Part shown: positions 1 through 5,146 of the stretch, in pieces | Layout of the letters: each line of letters starts with the position of its first letter | How positions within the stretch are numbered: position 1 is the first letter of the stretch | From: Draconibacterium orientale | GTDB lineage: Bacteria; Bacteroidota; Bacteroidia; Bacteroidales; UBA12170 | Assembly: GCA_020718315.1 (NCBI GenBank) | Contig: DYSK01000128.1 | Coordinates: 1-5,146 of the forward strand | Reading direction: 5' to 3' | Length of the DNA stretch: 5,146 nt | Made by a program: the position numbers and the translations under genes | Notes under the pieces: model-generated | Seen by the model: only the letters and a program-made list of their open reading frames with translations | Database searches by the model: none | Told to the model about the DNA's origin: nothing

Positions 1-422
1 TAAATTACACCTGGCGCTTTGCGCTCCAAGGGCATTTCGTAGGTTTTTCCGGCAATTGGGCCTAATCCGTCAATAGGAATTCCCATCGGGTTGATAACTC
101 TTCCCAACATTCCTTCGCCTACTTCGATGGAACCAATTCGTTTGGTGCGTTTAACAATGTCGCCTTCGAGCAATCCGACCGAACTACCCAAGAGCATAAT
201 TCCAACATTGTCTTCTTCAAGGTTCATCACTAAACCCAAGATGCCTGTTTTTTCAAAAGTTACTAACTCTCCTGATTGTGCATTTGAAAGTCCATAAACG
301 CGTGCAATTCCATCGCCAACCTGAAGGATACTTCCAACTTCTTCTAATTCGGCTTCAGTTTTAAAACCTGCCAACTCTTGTCTTAAAATTGCTGATACCT
401 CAGCTGGATTAATTTGAGCCAT
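1..422 (-). CDS. atpA: ATP synthase F1 subunit alpha, N-terminal part (partial)
   Basis: This is the start of the alpha subunit of F1Fo ATP synthase. Alpha alternates with beta in the cytoplasmic F1 head and carries the non-catalytic nucleotide sites. Reading the minus strand from the ATG at 420-422 gives 140 complete codons, beginning MAQINPAEVSAILRQEL, before the window ends; the whole family is about 500-530 residues. Visible parts are the N-terminal helix that contacts delta (about residues 5-22) and the beta-barrel domain (about 25-95) with VGDGIARVYGL (35-45), GELVTF (51-56) and LGSS.GLLEGD (78-88). The lead into the nucleotide-binding domain follows, with GMLGRVINPMGIPIDG (104-119). 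The Walker A motif lies beyond the left edge. The start is 18 bp after the atpH stop, as expected for one operon transcript. No Shine-Dalgarno sequence is seen. The frame is open throughout with no sign of damage. The identification is very secure. Confidence 0.97.
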   Translation of the reverse strand, partial: MAQINPAEVSAILRQELAGFKTEAELEEVGSILQVGDGIARVYGLSNAQSGELVTFEKTGILGLVMNLEEDNVGIMLLGSSVGLLEGDIVKRTKRIGSIEVGEGMLGRVINPMGIPIDGLGPIAGKTYEMPLERKAPGVI

Positions 423-440
423 ATTGTTTGAGTTTCACTA

Positions 441-998
441 TTATTTTCCGGCTAAAACCAGATTGTTTTTAATATTGTCTTTTAGTTTCTTAATGAGCGT
501 CTTGGTTGAAGTGTCGTATTGATAATCGCCTAGTTTAACAATAAAACCGCCAATCAAATCGGCATTCATAAACTCGTGTAAACGCACTTCTTTCCCGCTC
601 AAATTTTTCAATAATTCTAGAATTGCAGTTCTTGCTTCTGTTTCTAGGCTACTTGCAGAACTTACCCATGCTTCGGTAATTCCATGATAGTCGTTGTAAA
701 TTGCAGAAAACGATTCTGCCACTTGCTGAATCAGAATTTCTCTCCCATTTTTTGCCAAAAGATTTAAGAACCGTAGGCTGATAGGGTCTATGCTTTTTTT
801 GAACAAAGCATTGAAAATGGAAATTTTCTTGTGTTCTTTAACAATCGGGCTTTTCAGTAGCAAGCCCAATTCTCTGTTTTCAGAAATCGCGATTGAAACA
901 AGTCGCATGTCTTCGGCAATTGGTTCCAGTTTCTGTTGCTCAATTGCTAGTTCGAAGAGCGCTTTTGCATATCTGTTGGCAAGTCGAGTTTGTTTCAT
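441..998 (-). CDS. atpH: ATP synthase F1 subunit delta
   Basis: A protein of 185 residues, the usual length for the delta subunit (OSCP in mitochondria). It sits on top of the F1 head and links it to the b-subunit stalk. The N-terminal helical domain opens with the family pattern ANRYAKALFELAIEQ (7-21). A central region, LLLKSPIV (46-53) then SLRFLNLLAKNGRE (74-87), matches the conserved helices of the family. The C-terminal signature NADLIGGFIVKLGDYQYD (145-162) is the classic delta/OSCP motif and is intact. It is largely helical and has no membrane segment, as expected for a cytoplasmic stalk protein. It starts 9 bp after atpF and stops 18 bp before atpA, so it is translated from the atp operon mRNA. 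The ATG at 996-998 is chosen because RYAKALFELA must lie close to the N-terminus in this family. Nothing is missing. Confidence 0.96.
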   Translation of the reverse strand: MKQTRLANRYAKALFELAIEQQKLEPIAEDMRLVSIAISENRELGLLLKSPIVKEHKKISIFNALFKKSIDPISLRFLNLLAKNGREILIQQVAESFSAIYNDYHGITEAWVSSASSLETEARTAILELLKNLSGKEVRLHEFMNADLIGGFIVKLGDYQYDTSTKTLIKKLKDNIKNNLVLAGK

Positions 999-1007
999 CT
1001 TCGTTTT

Positions 1008-1508
1008 TTAGTTTAGTTGATGCTTCGCTTCGCCAATGAGTTTTTCGACCAATTCTTTTTGTTTCTTATCGGCAGAGAGTTCTGATTTGAGCAATCTTTC
1101 GGCTATTTCTATTGATAAATCGGCTACTTGATTCTTCAATTGACTCAAAGCAACAGTTTTCTCTTGCTCTATCAATGCCTTTGCATTTTCAACAATTTGT
1201 TTGGCTTCAATTTCTGCTTGCGATTTTGCTTTCAAAATCAAATCGTCTTTCAATTGACGGGCTTCGCGCAACAACTCTTCACGTTCATTTCGGGCTTCCT
1301 TCAATAAATCTTCGTTATGAGCTTGAAGATTTTGAATGTCTTTTCGGGCTTGACGAGCGGCTTCCAATGAATTGGCGATTTCGGTTTCTCTTTCTTTTAA
1401 ACTATTAAGAATCAATGGCCAAGCATATTTGCTCAATAGGAACAAAACAATGGCAAAAGAAAGCGTCATCCAAAATATTAAACCTAAACCGGGACTAACT
1501 AATTCCAT
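1008..1508 (-). CDS. atpF: ATP synthase Fo subunit b
   Basis: A protein of 166 residues, normal for subunit b, which forms the dimeric peripheral stalk. A single membrane helix spans about residues 9-27 (LGLIFWMTLSFAIVLFLLS) after the typical opening MELVSPGLGLIFW. A long charged helix of coiled-coil type follows (about 35-125), rich in Glu, Lys, Arg and Ala with hydrophobic spacing. The delta-binding end, about 128-165, has VADLSIEIAERLLKSEL (128-144). The ATG at 1506-1508 is supported by the short periplasmic N-terminus before the membrane helix, which is standard. Only one b-type gene is seen here, so the stalk is probably a b homodimer rather than the b/b' pair of phototrophs; this is inference. 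The gene lies 78 bp after atpE, the longest gap between cistrons in this operon, and that gap holds the hairpin at 1538-1568. Confidence 0.96.
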   Translation of the reverse strand: MELVSPGLGLIFWMTLSFAIVLFLLSKYAWPLILNSLKERETEIANSLEAARQARKDIQNLQAHNEDLLKEARNEREELLREARQLKDDLILKAKSQAEIEAKQIVENAKALIEQEKTVALSQLKNQVADLSIEIAERLLKSELSADKKQKELVEKLIGEAKHQLN

Positions 1509-1537
1509 ATTCTAAATTTTTTTTAATCAATTAAAAC

Positions 1538-1568
1538 CAAATACCTTAACCAATCGTTAAGGTATTTG
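1538..1568 (-). promoter_or_regulatory. Intercistronic hairpin between atpE and atpF
   Basis: A perfect 13-bp inverted repeat (arms 1538-1550 and 1556-1568, CAAATACCTTAAC and its complement) encloses a 5-nt loop. In the mRNA it lies 18 nt after the atpE stop and 29 nt before the atpF start. After the stem the minus strand reads GGTTTTAATTG, so only a short, interrupted U-run follows. It therefore looks like a weak attenuator or a 3' stability element for the upstream atpB-atpE message rather than a full terminator, because atpF-atpH-atpA must still be expressed. The pairing is directly visible; the role is inferred. A plausible purpose is to raise subunit c, needed at roughly ten copies per enzyme, over its neighbours. 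Confidence 0.6.
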
Positions 1569-1586
1569 ATGTCTTGTTGGCGAAGC

Positions 1587-1847
1587 CTATAAGAAAACAA
1601 TAAGCAAACACACTACAATAGCAAAGAAAGCAGCGCCTTCGATAAGAGCAGCAGAAACAATCATGTTTGAACGAATGTCGCCGGCAGCTTCAGGTTGGCG
1701 TGCAATACCTTCTACAGCACCGCGTCCAATCTGACCAATACCCAAGCCTGCTCCAATGGCAGCAATGCCCGCACCAATACCGGCGCCCATTTTTGCATAA
1801 GGAGATAAATCCACCGCAGCTTGCAATAAAACGTTTAATAAAGACAT
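1587..1847 (-). CDS. atpE: ATP synthase Fo subunit c (c-ring proteolipid)
   Basis: A hydrophobic protein of 86 residues whose copies make the rotating c-ring in the membrane. Helix 1 (about 18-48) has the glycine-rich packing run GAGIGAGIAAIGAGLGIGQI (21-40). The polar loop ARQPEA (49-54) is the classic contact to the F1 central stalk. Helix 2 (about 60-86) carries the ion-binding carboxylate Glu70 in ALIEGAAFF. By comparison with the sodium-binding c subunit of Ilyobacter tartaricus, the positions of its Gln32 and Ser66 are Ile37 and Gly71 here. The sodium ligands are thus absent and the ring should carry protons; this is inferred from the residues. The gene starts 32 bp after atpB through an AT-rich spacer with no Shine-Dalgarno sequence and is followed by the hairpin at 1538-1568. 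The family length is usually 70-90, so it is complete. Confidence 0.97.
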   Translation of the reverse strand: MSLLNVLLQAAVDLSPYAKMGAGIGAGIAAIGAGLGIGQIGRGAVEGIARQPEAAGDIRSNMIVSAALIEGAAFFAIVVCLLIVFL

Positions 1848-1879
1848 AATATATAATTTATTGATTAGTAAATAATTTC

Positions 1880-3079
1880 CTATTCATGATGCTCTTCTGT
1901 AGCCATTCCAAAATACAACGCCGATAAAAGCGTAAATACGTAGGCTTGAATAAGTGCAACAAGCAATTCCAAAAAGGCTAAGAAGATCGCAAAGGCCACC
2001 GAAATAACAGATACGCCATATCCTAAACCAACATTTATATTTCCAAAAATAAATATCAAGCTAATGAAACCCAATGTAACAATATGACCGGCAGTAATAT
2101 TTGCAAACAAACGAACCATCAATACAAAAGGTTTAGTGAAAACGCCTAGTACTTCAACAATAGGCATCAATGGCAATGGAAACTTTAACCACCAAGGAAC
2201 GCCGGGTGTATTGAAAATGTGTTTCCAGTAATTTTTATTGCTATTGATCAGGGTGATAAAAAAAGTAAACAAGGCCAGAACCATTGTTACTGCAATGTTT
2301 CCTGTAAGATTTGCTCCTCCCGGAAAAAAAGGCACCAAACCAACTATGTTGTTGATGAAAATGAAGAAAAAGATAGTCAATAAAAATGGAAGATATTTTT
2401 CGTGTTTATGTTCTCCAATGGACGATTTTGCTATATCATCGCGAATAAATACAATAAATGGTTCCAAGGCCGATTGAATTCCTTTGGGTGCCATTCCTTG
2501 ACGCGTTTTGTAGGTGCGCGCAACACAAAAAAACAGCCATAAAATGATTAGTAAGCCAACCCAGAGTGAGACTACGTTCTTTGTAATTGAAAAGTCATAA
2601 GGCATTCCCACTTCGGTATTCTCAACGATGGTGTGGTGGAGTAGATAATCATCGGCCTTGATGTATGCGATTTTGCTTTTGTGTTTTCCTTCATGCATAA
2701 TAGCCAAGCCGAAAGCTATATTTTCAGTCGAGTTTAAATTTTCGGGCAAGATTCGATCAAAACTATGATCAAAAAAAACTGGCGAATGCCCGTGTTGAAA
2801 TGCGCTCGACATAAAACTTACCAATTTTCTTTCATGAAGAATCAAAATTGGTAGAGGAATGCTCAGGTGCTTTTCGCCATAGGTCAAAATATGCCATTCG
2901 TAGGAATCTATAATATGATCCATGATCATTTTCCCAGCATTAAACTTCTCATTATGAGCAGTAGTTGTATTGGTAGCGGACGTATTTTCTTCTTCCCCGT
3001 TCGAATGCTGGGCCGAAATAGAGCTTGCAATGAAGAATAGAAAGGCAAAAAAGAAGAGGCGGGCAGATCTGATTATCAT
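1880..3079 (-). CDS. atpB: ATP synthase Fo subunit a, with extended periplasmic N-terminus
   Basis: Subunit a forms the two half-channels through which protons reach the c-ring. At 399 residues it is much longer than the E. coli protein (271). Residues 1-23 look like a signal peptide (basic start, FFFAFLFFIASS core, likely cleavage after SISA). A Ser/Thr/Glu-rich stretch follows, then a family-like segment MIMDHIIDSYEWHI (51-64), and an extra hydrophilic region of about 75-160 before the first membrane helix (about 169-188). Further membrane segments lie near 229-250, 261-280, 328-348 and 355-388. The essential arginine is Arg323 in MVRLFANITAGH. His332 and Glu371 occupy the places of E. coli Glu219 and His245 (swapped), and Gln378 matches Gln252. 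LIQAYVFTLL (376-385) also occurs in mitochondrial ATP6. It is the first gene of the operon here, and the ATG at 3077-3079 gives a good signal peptide. Long a subunits are usual in Bacteroidota. Confidence 0.95.
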   Translation of the reverse strand: MIIRSARLFFFAFLFFIASSISAQHSNGEEENTSATNTTTAHNEKFNAGKMIMDHIIDSYEWHILTYGEKHLSIPLPILILHERKLVSFMSSAFQHGHSPVFFDHSFDRILPENLNSTENIAFGLAIMHEGKHKSKIAYIKADDYLLHHTIVENTEVGMPYDFSITKNVVSLWVGLLIILWLFFCVARTYKTRQGMAPKGIQSALEPFIVFIRDDIAKSSIGEHKHEKYLPFLLTIFFFIFINNIVGLVPFFPGGANLTGNIAVTMVLALFTFFITLINSNKNYWKHIFNTPGVPWWLKFPLPLMPIVEVLGVFTKPFVLMVRLFANITAGHIVTLGFISLIFIFGNINVGLGYGVSVISVAFAIFLAFLELLVALIQAYVFTLLSALYFGMATEEHHE

Positions 3080-3249
3080 TGTGTTATTTACGCTTTTTTG
3101 AGTATAAAAGTGCTTTCCTTTAATAATTGTGCAATTTTACGAAAAATATGCCAATTTGGAAGGTTTTATTGTCGAAATTTATGAATGTTTTTGTGATTCA
3201 AGGCTGAGCCAAGGGATACATTAAATTGGTAGAATTGTGGAGTAAAAAC
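3080..3249 (-). other. Intergenic leader/promoter region of the atp operon
   Basis: About 170 bp between the rplY terminator and the atpB start, with no plausible gene on either strand. Since a strong terminator lies just upstream, the atp operon promoter should be here. No clean TAnnTTTG box with a well-spaced TTTG is present on the minus strand. The nearest are TAAAATTG (3132-3139) and TATTTTTC (3141-3148), each one base off and without a properly spaced upstream box. The location of a promoter is therefore inferred from context, and its exact place is unknown. Confidence 0.35.
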
Positions 3250-3281
3250 AAAAAAGGCATAAAATTCATTATGCCTTTTTT
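3250..3281 (-). terminator. Rho-independent terminator after rplY
   Basis: A perfect 13-bp inverted repeat (arms 3250-3262 and 3269-3281, core AAAGGCATAA / TTATGCCTTT) with a 6-nt loop, starting about 20 nt after the rplY stop. On the minus strand the 3' arm ends in a run of six T followed by GTTTTT, a good U-tract. It ends the prs-rplY transcript and separates it from atpB. The stem has A-runs on one side and T-runs on the other, so it could also work on the plus strand, but no plus-strand gene ends here. Confidence 0.85.
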
Positions 3282-3301
3282 AGATCGATAAAATGGAATG
3301 C

Positions 3302-3886
3302 TTACTCGGCTGCGGCTTCTTCTTCTTCTTCTGTAATGACTACGCCACGAGTAACGTTTACACTTACTACAACATTGTTTGGGTTGTCGGTGAGTGTTAG
3401 ATTTTCAAGGATGATGTCTTTAATGCGAATAGACATGCCCACTTTCAATGGACTTATATTAATTTCTACATTTTCAGGAATGTCTTTAATCAAGCCTTTC
3501 AGTCCGATTTTGCGGATTTTGCTAACTAGTTTTCCACCGGCAATAACACCAGGAGAGGTTCCGGTAAACTTAAGCGGAATATTTATAGTTACTGCCTTGT
3601 CTTCGAAAACCTGGTAGAAATCAGCATGTAAAACACTGTCAGTAACCGGGTGATATTGAACTTCTTTTAAAATAGCAGTATAAACTTTTCCGCTTATTTC
3701 AAGGGCAACAACATAGATATCAGGAGTGAAGATAATCTTTTCGAATTTTTTTAGTGGAAGCGTGAAAGAAATTTGATCCTCTCCACCATACAATACACAT
3801 ACAACATTTCCTGCTTTGCGTTGAGCTTTCGCATCTTTTTTCCCTACGTTCTCTCTAAGAGAACCGCTCATAGATACTTTTTTCAT
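3302..3886 (-). CDS. rplY: 50S ribosomal protein L25/general stress protein Ctc
   Basis: A protein of 194 residues of the long, two-domain L25 (TL5/Ctc) type, which binds 5S rRNA in the large ribosomal subunit. The N-terminal 5S-binding domain spans about 4-93, with SLRENVGKKDAKAQRKAG (9-26), CVLYGG (30-35) and the conserved block EVQYHPVTDSVLHADFYQV (75-93). The C-terminal beta domain spans about 100-181, with PLKFTGTSPGVIAGGKL (104-120). A short acidic tail, EEEEEAAAE, ends the chain; its five Glu codons come from a pure GAA run. The proline usual before the VLYG motif is Val29 here, a small variation. The ATG at 3884-3886 gives MKKVSMSGSLREN, the typical opening in Bacteroidota; Met6 is a less likely start. 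It begins 18 bp after prs, so the two are probably cotranscribed. Ending at a terminator, it is the last gene of the unit, without the pth gene that often follows L25 in many bacteria. Confidence 0.94.
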   Translation of the reverse strand: MKKVSMSGSLRENVGKKDAKAQRKAGNVVCVLYGGEDQISFTLPLKKFEKIIFTPDIYVVALEISGKVYTAILKEVQYHPVTDSVLHADFYQVFEDKAVTINIPLKFTGTSPGVIAGGKLVSKIRKIGLKGLIKDIPENVEINISPLKVGMSIRIKDIILENLTLTDNPNNVVVSVNVTRGVVITEEEEEAAAE

Positions 3887-3904
3887 TGTTTTTTTTGTTT
3901 AGAT

Positions 3905-4846
3905 TTATAAAATAGTAGTGAATTTAAAATGTTCACTAATGGATTCAAAATTGTGTATTCTGCCAATCACATCAGCAAATAAGGTCGCTGTGGAAAGGAC
4001 TGTTATCTTTCCCTCAGATTTGTGCGGAAGGGTATCGGAAATAATGACTTCTTTTAAGGCCGATTTTTCAAGGCGTTCTATTGCTTTGCCGGAAAATACA
4101 GCATGAGTACAAACCGCTCTAACACTTCTGGCGCCTTGTTCCATCATTAATTCTGCGGCTCTGGTAATTGTGCCTGCTGTATCAATAATATCATCAACCA
4201 AAACAATGTCTTTGTCTTTTACATCCCCAATGACTTGCATTCTTTCAATTTCACCGGCTTTTTTTCTTTGTTTAAAGCAAATAACCAAGTCGGTATTCAA
4301 AAACTTGGCATAAGCGGCAGCGCGTTTTGCGCCTCCTGTGTCTGGCGAAGCCATCGTGATATCGCCTAAATTCAACCCAAGAAGATAGGGAATAAATATG
4401 GACGATGCGTAAAGATGATCAACTGGTAAATCAACAAAACCTTGAATTTGGTCGGAATGTAAATCCATCGTAACGATGCGGTCAACACCGGCGGCAACCA
4501 ATAGATTTGTGGTTAATTTAGCGCCAATTGAAACGCGTGGTCTGTCTTTTCGGTCTTGACGTGCAAACCCAAAATAAGGAATTACAGCCACCACTTTTTT
4601 TGCCGAAGCCCGCTTTGCAGCATCAATCATCAAAAGCATTTCAAACAAATTGTCGGACGGAGCAAAGGTTGATTGTACTATAAAAACGGTGTTTCCTCGA
4701 ATAGAATGATGGTAGGAAGGTTGAAATTCGCCATCAGCAAATAAAGCAATTGAGCTTTCGCCCAAGGGTTGCCCATAGGCTTCTGCAATTTTTTCGGCCA
4801 AATATTTTGTGGCTCTGCCGCTGAAAATTGATACTTGTCCTTCCAT
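3905..4846 (-). CDS. prs: Ribose-phosphate pyrophosphokinase (PRPP synthetase)
   Basis: A cytoplasmic enzyme that makes 5-phosphoribosyl diphosphate from ribose 5-phosphate and ATP, feeding purine, pyrimidine, histidine, tryptophan and NAD synthesis. At 313 residues it has normal class I length. Visible motifs in order: FADGE (36-40); the ATP-binding flexible loop YFGFARQDRKDRPRVSIGAK (91-110); the metal-binding segment DLHSDQIQGFVDLPVDHL (128-145); SPDTGGAKRAAAYAK (167-181); Lys192 and Arg194 at the catalytic Lys/Arg position; and the ribose-phosphate/PRPP loop DIVLVDDIIDTAGT (213-226). All key residues appear present. The ATG at 4844-4846 gives MEGQVSIFSGRATKYLAEKI, with the family motif FSGRAT at its proper place near the N-terminus. 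A consensus promoter lies at 4883-4914, leaving a leader of about 30 nt. rplY follows after 18 bp. The identification is very secure. Confidence 0.97.
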   Translation of the reverse strand: MEGQVSIFSGRATKYLAEKIAEAYGQPLGESSIALFADGEFQPSYHHSIRGNTVFIVQSTFAPSDNLFEMLLMIDAAKRASAKKVVAVIPYFGFARQDRKDRPRVSIGAKLTTNLLVAAGVDRIVTMDLHSDQIQGFVDLPVDHLYASSIFIPYLLGLNLGDITMASPDTGGAKRAAAYAKFLNTDLVICFKQRKKAGEIERMQVIGDVKDKDIVLVDDIIDTAGTITRAAELMMEQGARSVRAVCTHAVFSGKAIERLEKSALKEVIISDTLPHKSEGKITVLSTATLFADVIGRIHNFESISEHFKFTTIL

Positions 4847-4882
4847 GATTTTTGGGCTTTAATTCAACGCTTTTAACGGCGG

Positions 4883-4914
4883 CAAAATTAGTTTGTTTTT
4901 TCGGCAATGCCAAA
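4883..4914 (-). promoter_or_regulatory. Bacteroidetes-type promoter for prs-rplY
   Basis: On the minus strand a TTTG box (4911-4914) is followed after 20 nt by TAATTTTG (4883-4890), a full match to the Bacteroidetes -7 consensus TAnnTTTG. Transcription would begin near 4877, giving a leader of about 30 nt before the prs ATG. The match is seen directly; activity is inferred from position and orientation. Confidence 0.72.
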
Positions 4915-4924
4915 TAAAAATTTG

Positions 4925-4954
4925 TTTGGAATATTTAAAAAAAAGCTATCTTTG
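4925..4954 (+). promoter_or_regulatory. Bacteroidetes-type promoter for tRNA-Leu
   Basis: On the plus strand TTTG (4925-4928) is followed after 18 nt by TATCTTTG (4947-4954), a full match to TAnnTTTG and very like the boxes seen before stable RNA genes in this phylum. A second TTTG lies directly upstream at 4921-4924. Transcription would start near 4960. The next gene in this direction is tRNA-Leu at 5093. Confidence 0.72.
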
Positions 4955-4959
4955 CAGCG

Positions 4960-5092
4960 CATTTTAAGTCGAGAAGTAAAATTTAAAGCCGCGATGCGAA
5001 GTTCTTCGTGAATTTGAATGTAGATAAGCCTGCTTTCGGTTTCTTGTTCTGGTTTTCAGAATTTGTTTCAAAAAAAGGCTTGCCAAATGAAT
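4960..5092 (+). other. 5' leader of the tRNA-Leu transcript
   Basis: About 130 nt between the predicted start site and the mature tRNA. No convincing protein gene is present. Possible weak folds are AAGCCT (5026-5031) with AGGCTT (5076-5081), enclosing TTCTG (5047-5051) with CAGAA (5057-5061). None has terminator features. It is most simply a leader removed by RNase P; whether it has a function is unknown. Confidence 0.35.
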
Positions 5093-5146
5093 GCCCAGGT
5101 GGCGGAATTGGTAGACGCGTTGGTCTCAAACACCAATGAGGTAACA
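5093..5146 (+). tRNA. tRNA-Leu (anticodon CAA), 5' part, cut by window end
   Basis: The first 54 nt of a class II (long variable arm) leucine tRNA that reads UUG codons. Acceptor 5' strand GCCCAGG (5093-5099) is followed by TG and the D-arm, with stem GCG (5102-5104) pairing with CGC (5116-5118) and the conserved GG at 5110-5111. Anticodon stem TTGGT (5120-5124) pairs perfectly with ACCAA (5132-5136), and the 7-nt loop CTCAAAC puts the anticodon CAA at 5127-5129. The variable arm begins TGAGGTAACA at the edge. The T-arm and the 3' acceptor strand are outside the window, so the end is not seen. The D-arm sequence GGCGGAATTGGTAGACGCG is typical for bacterial tRNA-Leu, which makes the identity secure. 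Confidence 0.94.

Noticed and set aside
91..297. Plus-strand open frame opposite atpA
   Set aside because: It lies wholly within the atpA coding sequence on the other strand, with no family resemblance. The same holds for the plus-strand frames at 790-1011, 1112-1408, 1667-1849, 2238-2477, 3336-3617 and 3918-4106.
3132..3148. Possible minus-strand -7 boxes for atpB (TAAAATTG and TATTTTTC)
   Set aside because: Each is one base off the consensus and neither has a TTTG box at the right distance, so I do not list them as a promoter; only the region is noted.
4997..5008. Small inverted repeat CGAAG-TT-CTTCG in the tRNA leader
   Set aside because: The loop would be too small unless the stem shrinks to 4 bp, and no U-run follows; it is likely chance.
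5014..5139. An open frame from a TTG start that runs into the tRNA (ending in ..GGGIGRRVGLKHQ)
   Set aside because: It has no ATG, overlaps the tRNA-Leu in its 3' half, and the peptide there is simply the translated tRNA sequence, a common false call.
1..5146. Mobile elements, CRISPR arrays, defence or other accessory systems
   Set aside because: No transposase, integrase, terminal inverted repeats, spaced direct repeats or unfamiliar gene clusters are seen. All genes are conserved housekeeping genes with similar base use.

Overview
The window looks like a piece of a Bacteroidota (Bacteroidetes) chromosome. Three things point there. The ATP synthase subunit a has the long, signal-peptide-bearing N-terminus seen in that phylum. 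Start codons lack Shine-Dalgarno sequences and follow AT-rich leaders. The intergenic region at the right carries two good matches to the Bacteroidetes promoter consensus (TTTG, about 19-20 nt, TAnnTTTG). The sequence is AT-rich and densely coding. I cannot name a genus.

Layout: all protein genes are on the minus strand, so they read from right to left. From the right, prs (PRPP synthetase) and rplY (ribosomal protein L25/Ctc) form a two-gene unit 18 bp apart, closed by a strong hairpin terminator at 3250-3281. A gap of about 170 bp follows, and then the F1Fo ATP synthase operon atpB-atpE-atpF-atpH-atpA (subunits a, c, b, delta, alpha). The window ends inside atpA, of which only the N-terminal 140 codons are present. 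atpG probably follows outside. atpD and atpC are not in the window, and in this phylum they usually lie at a separate place. On the plus strand at the far right is the first two thirds of a tRNA-Leu with anticodon CAA. It is driven by its own promoter, which stands back to back with the prs promoter.

How the genes fit together: atpB, atpE and atpF encode the membrane Fo part (stator channel, c-ring, peripheral stalk). atpH and atpA encode the delta subunit that ties the stalk to the F1 head and the alpha subunit of the head. Key residues for proton transport are visible: Arg323 in a and Glu70 in c. A perfect 13-bp hairpin between atpE and atpF could help make more subunit c than its neighbours. 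prs and rplY serve nucleotide synthesis and the ribosome, and they share the AT-rich, tightly packed style of the region.

I found no mobile element, CRISPR array, defence or secretion locus, and no evidence of an undescribed system. This is a conserved housekeeping region. The points worth a second look are regulatory (the atpE-atpF hairpin, the divergent promoters, the long tRNA leader) and structural (the extended subunit a and its His/Glu swap).
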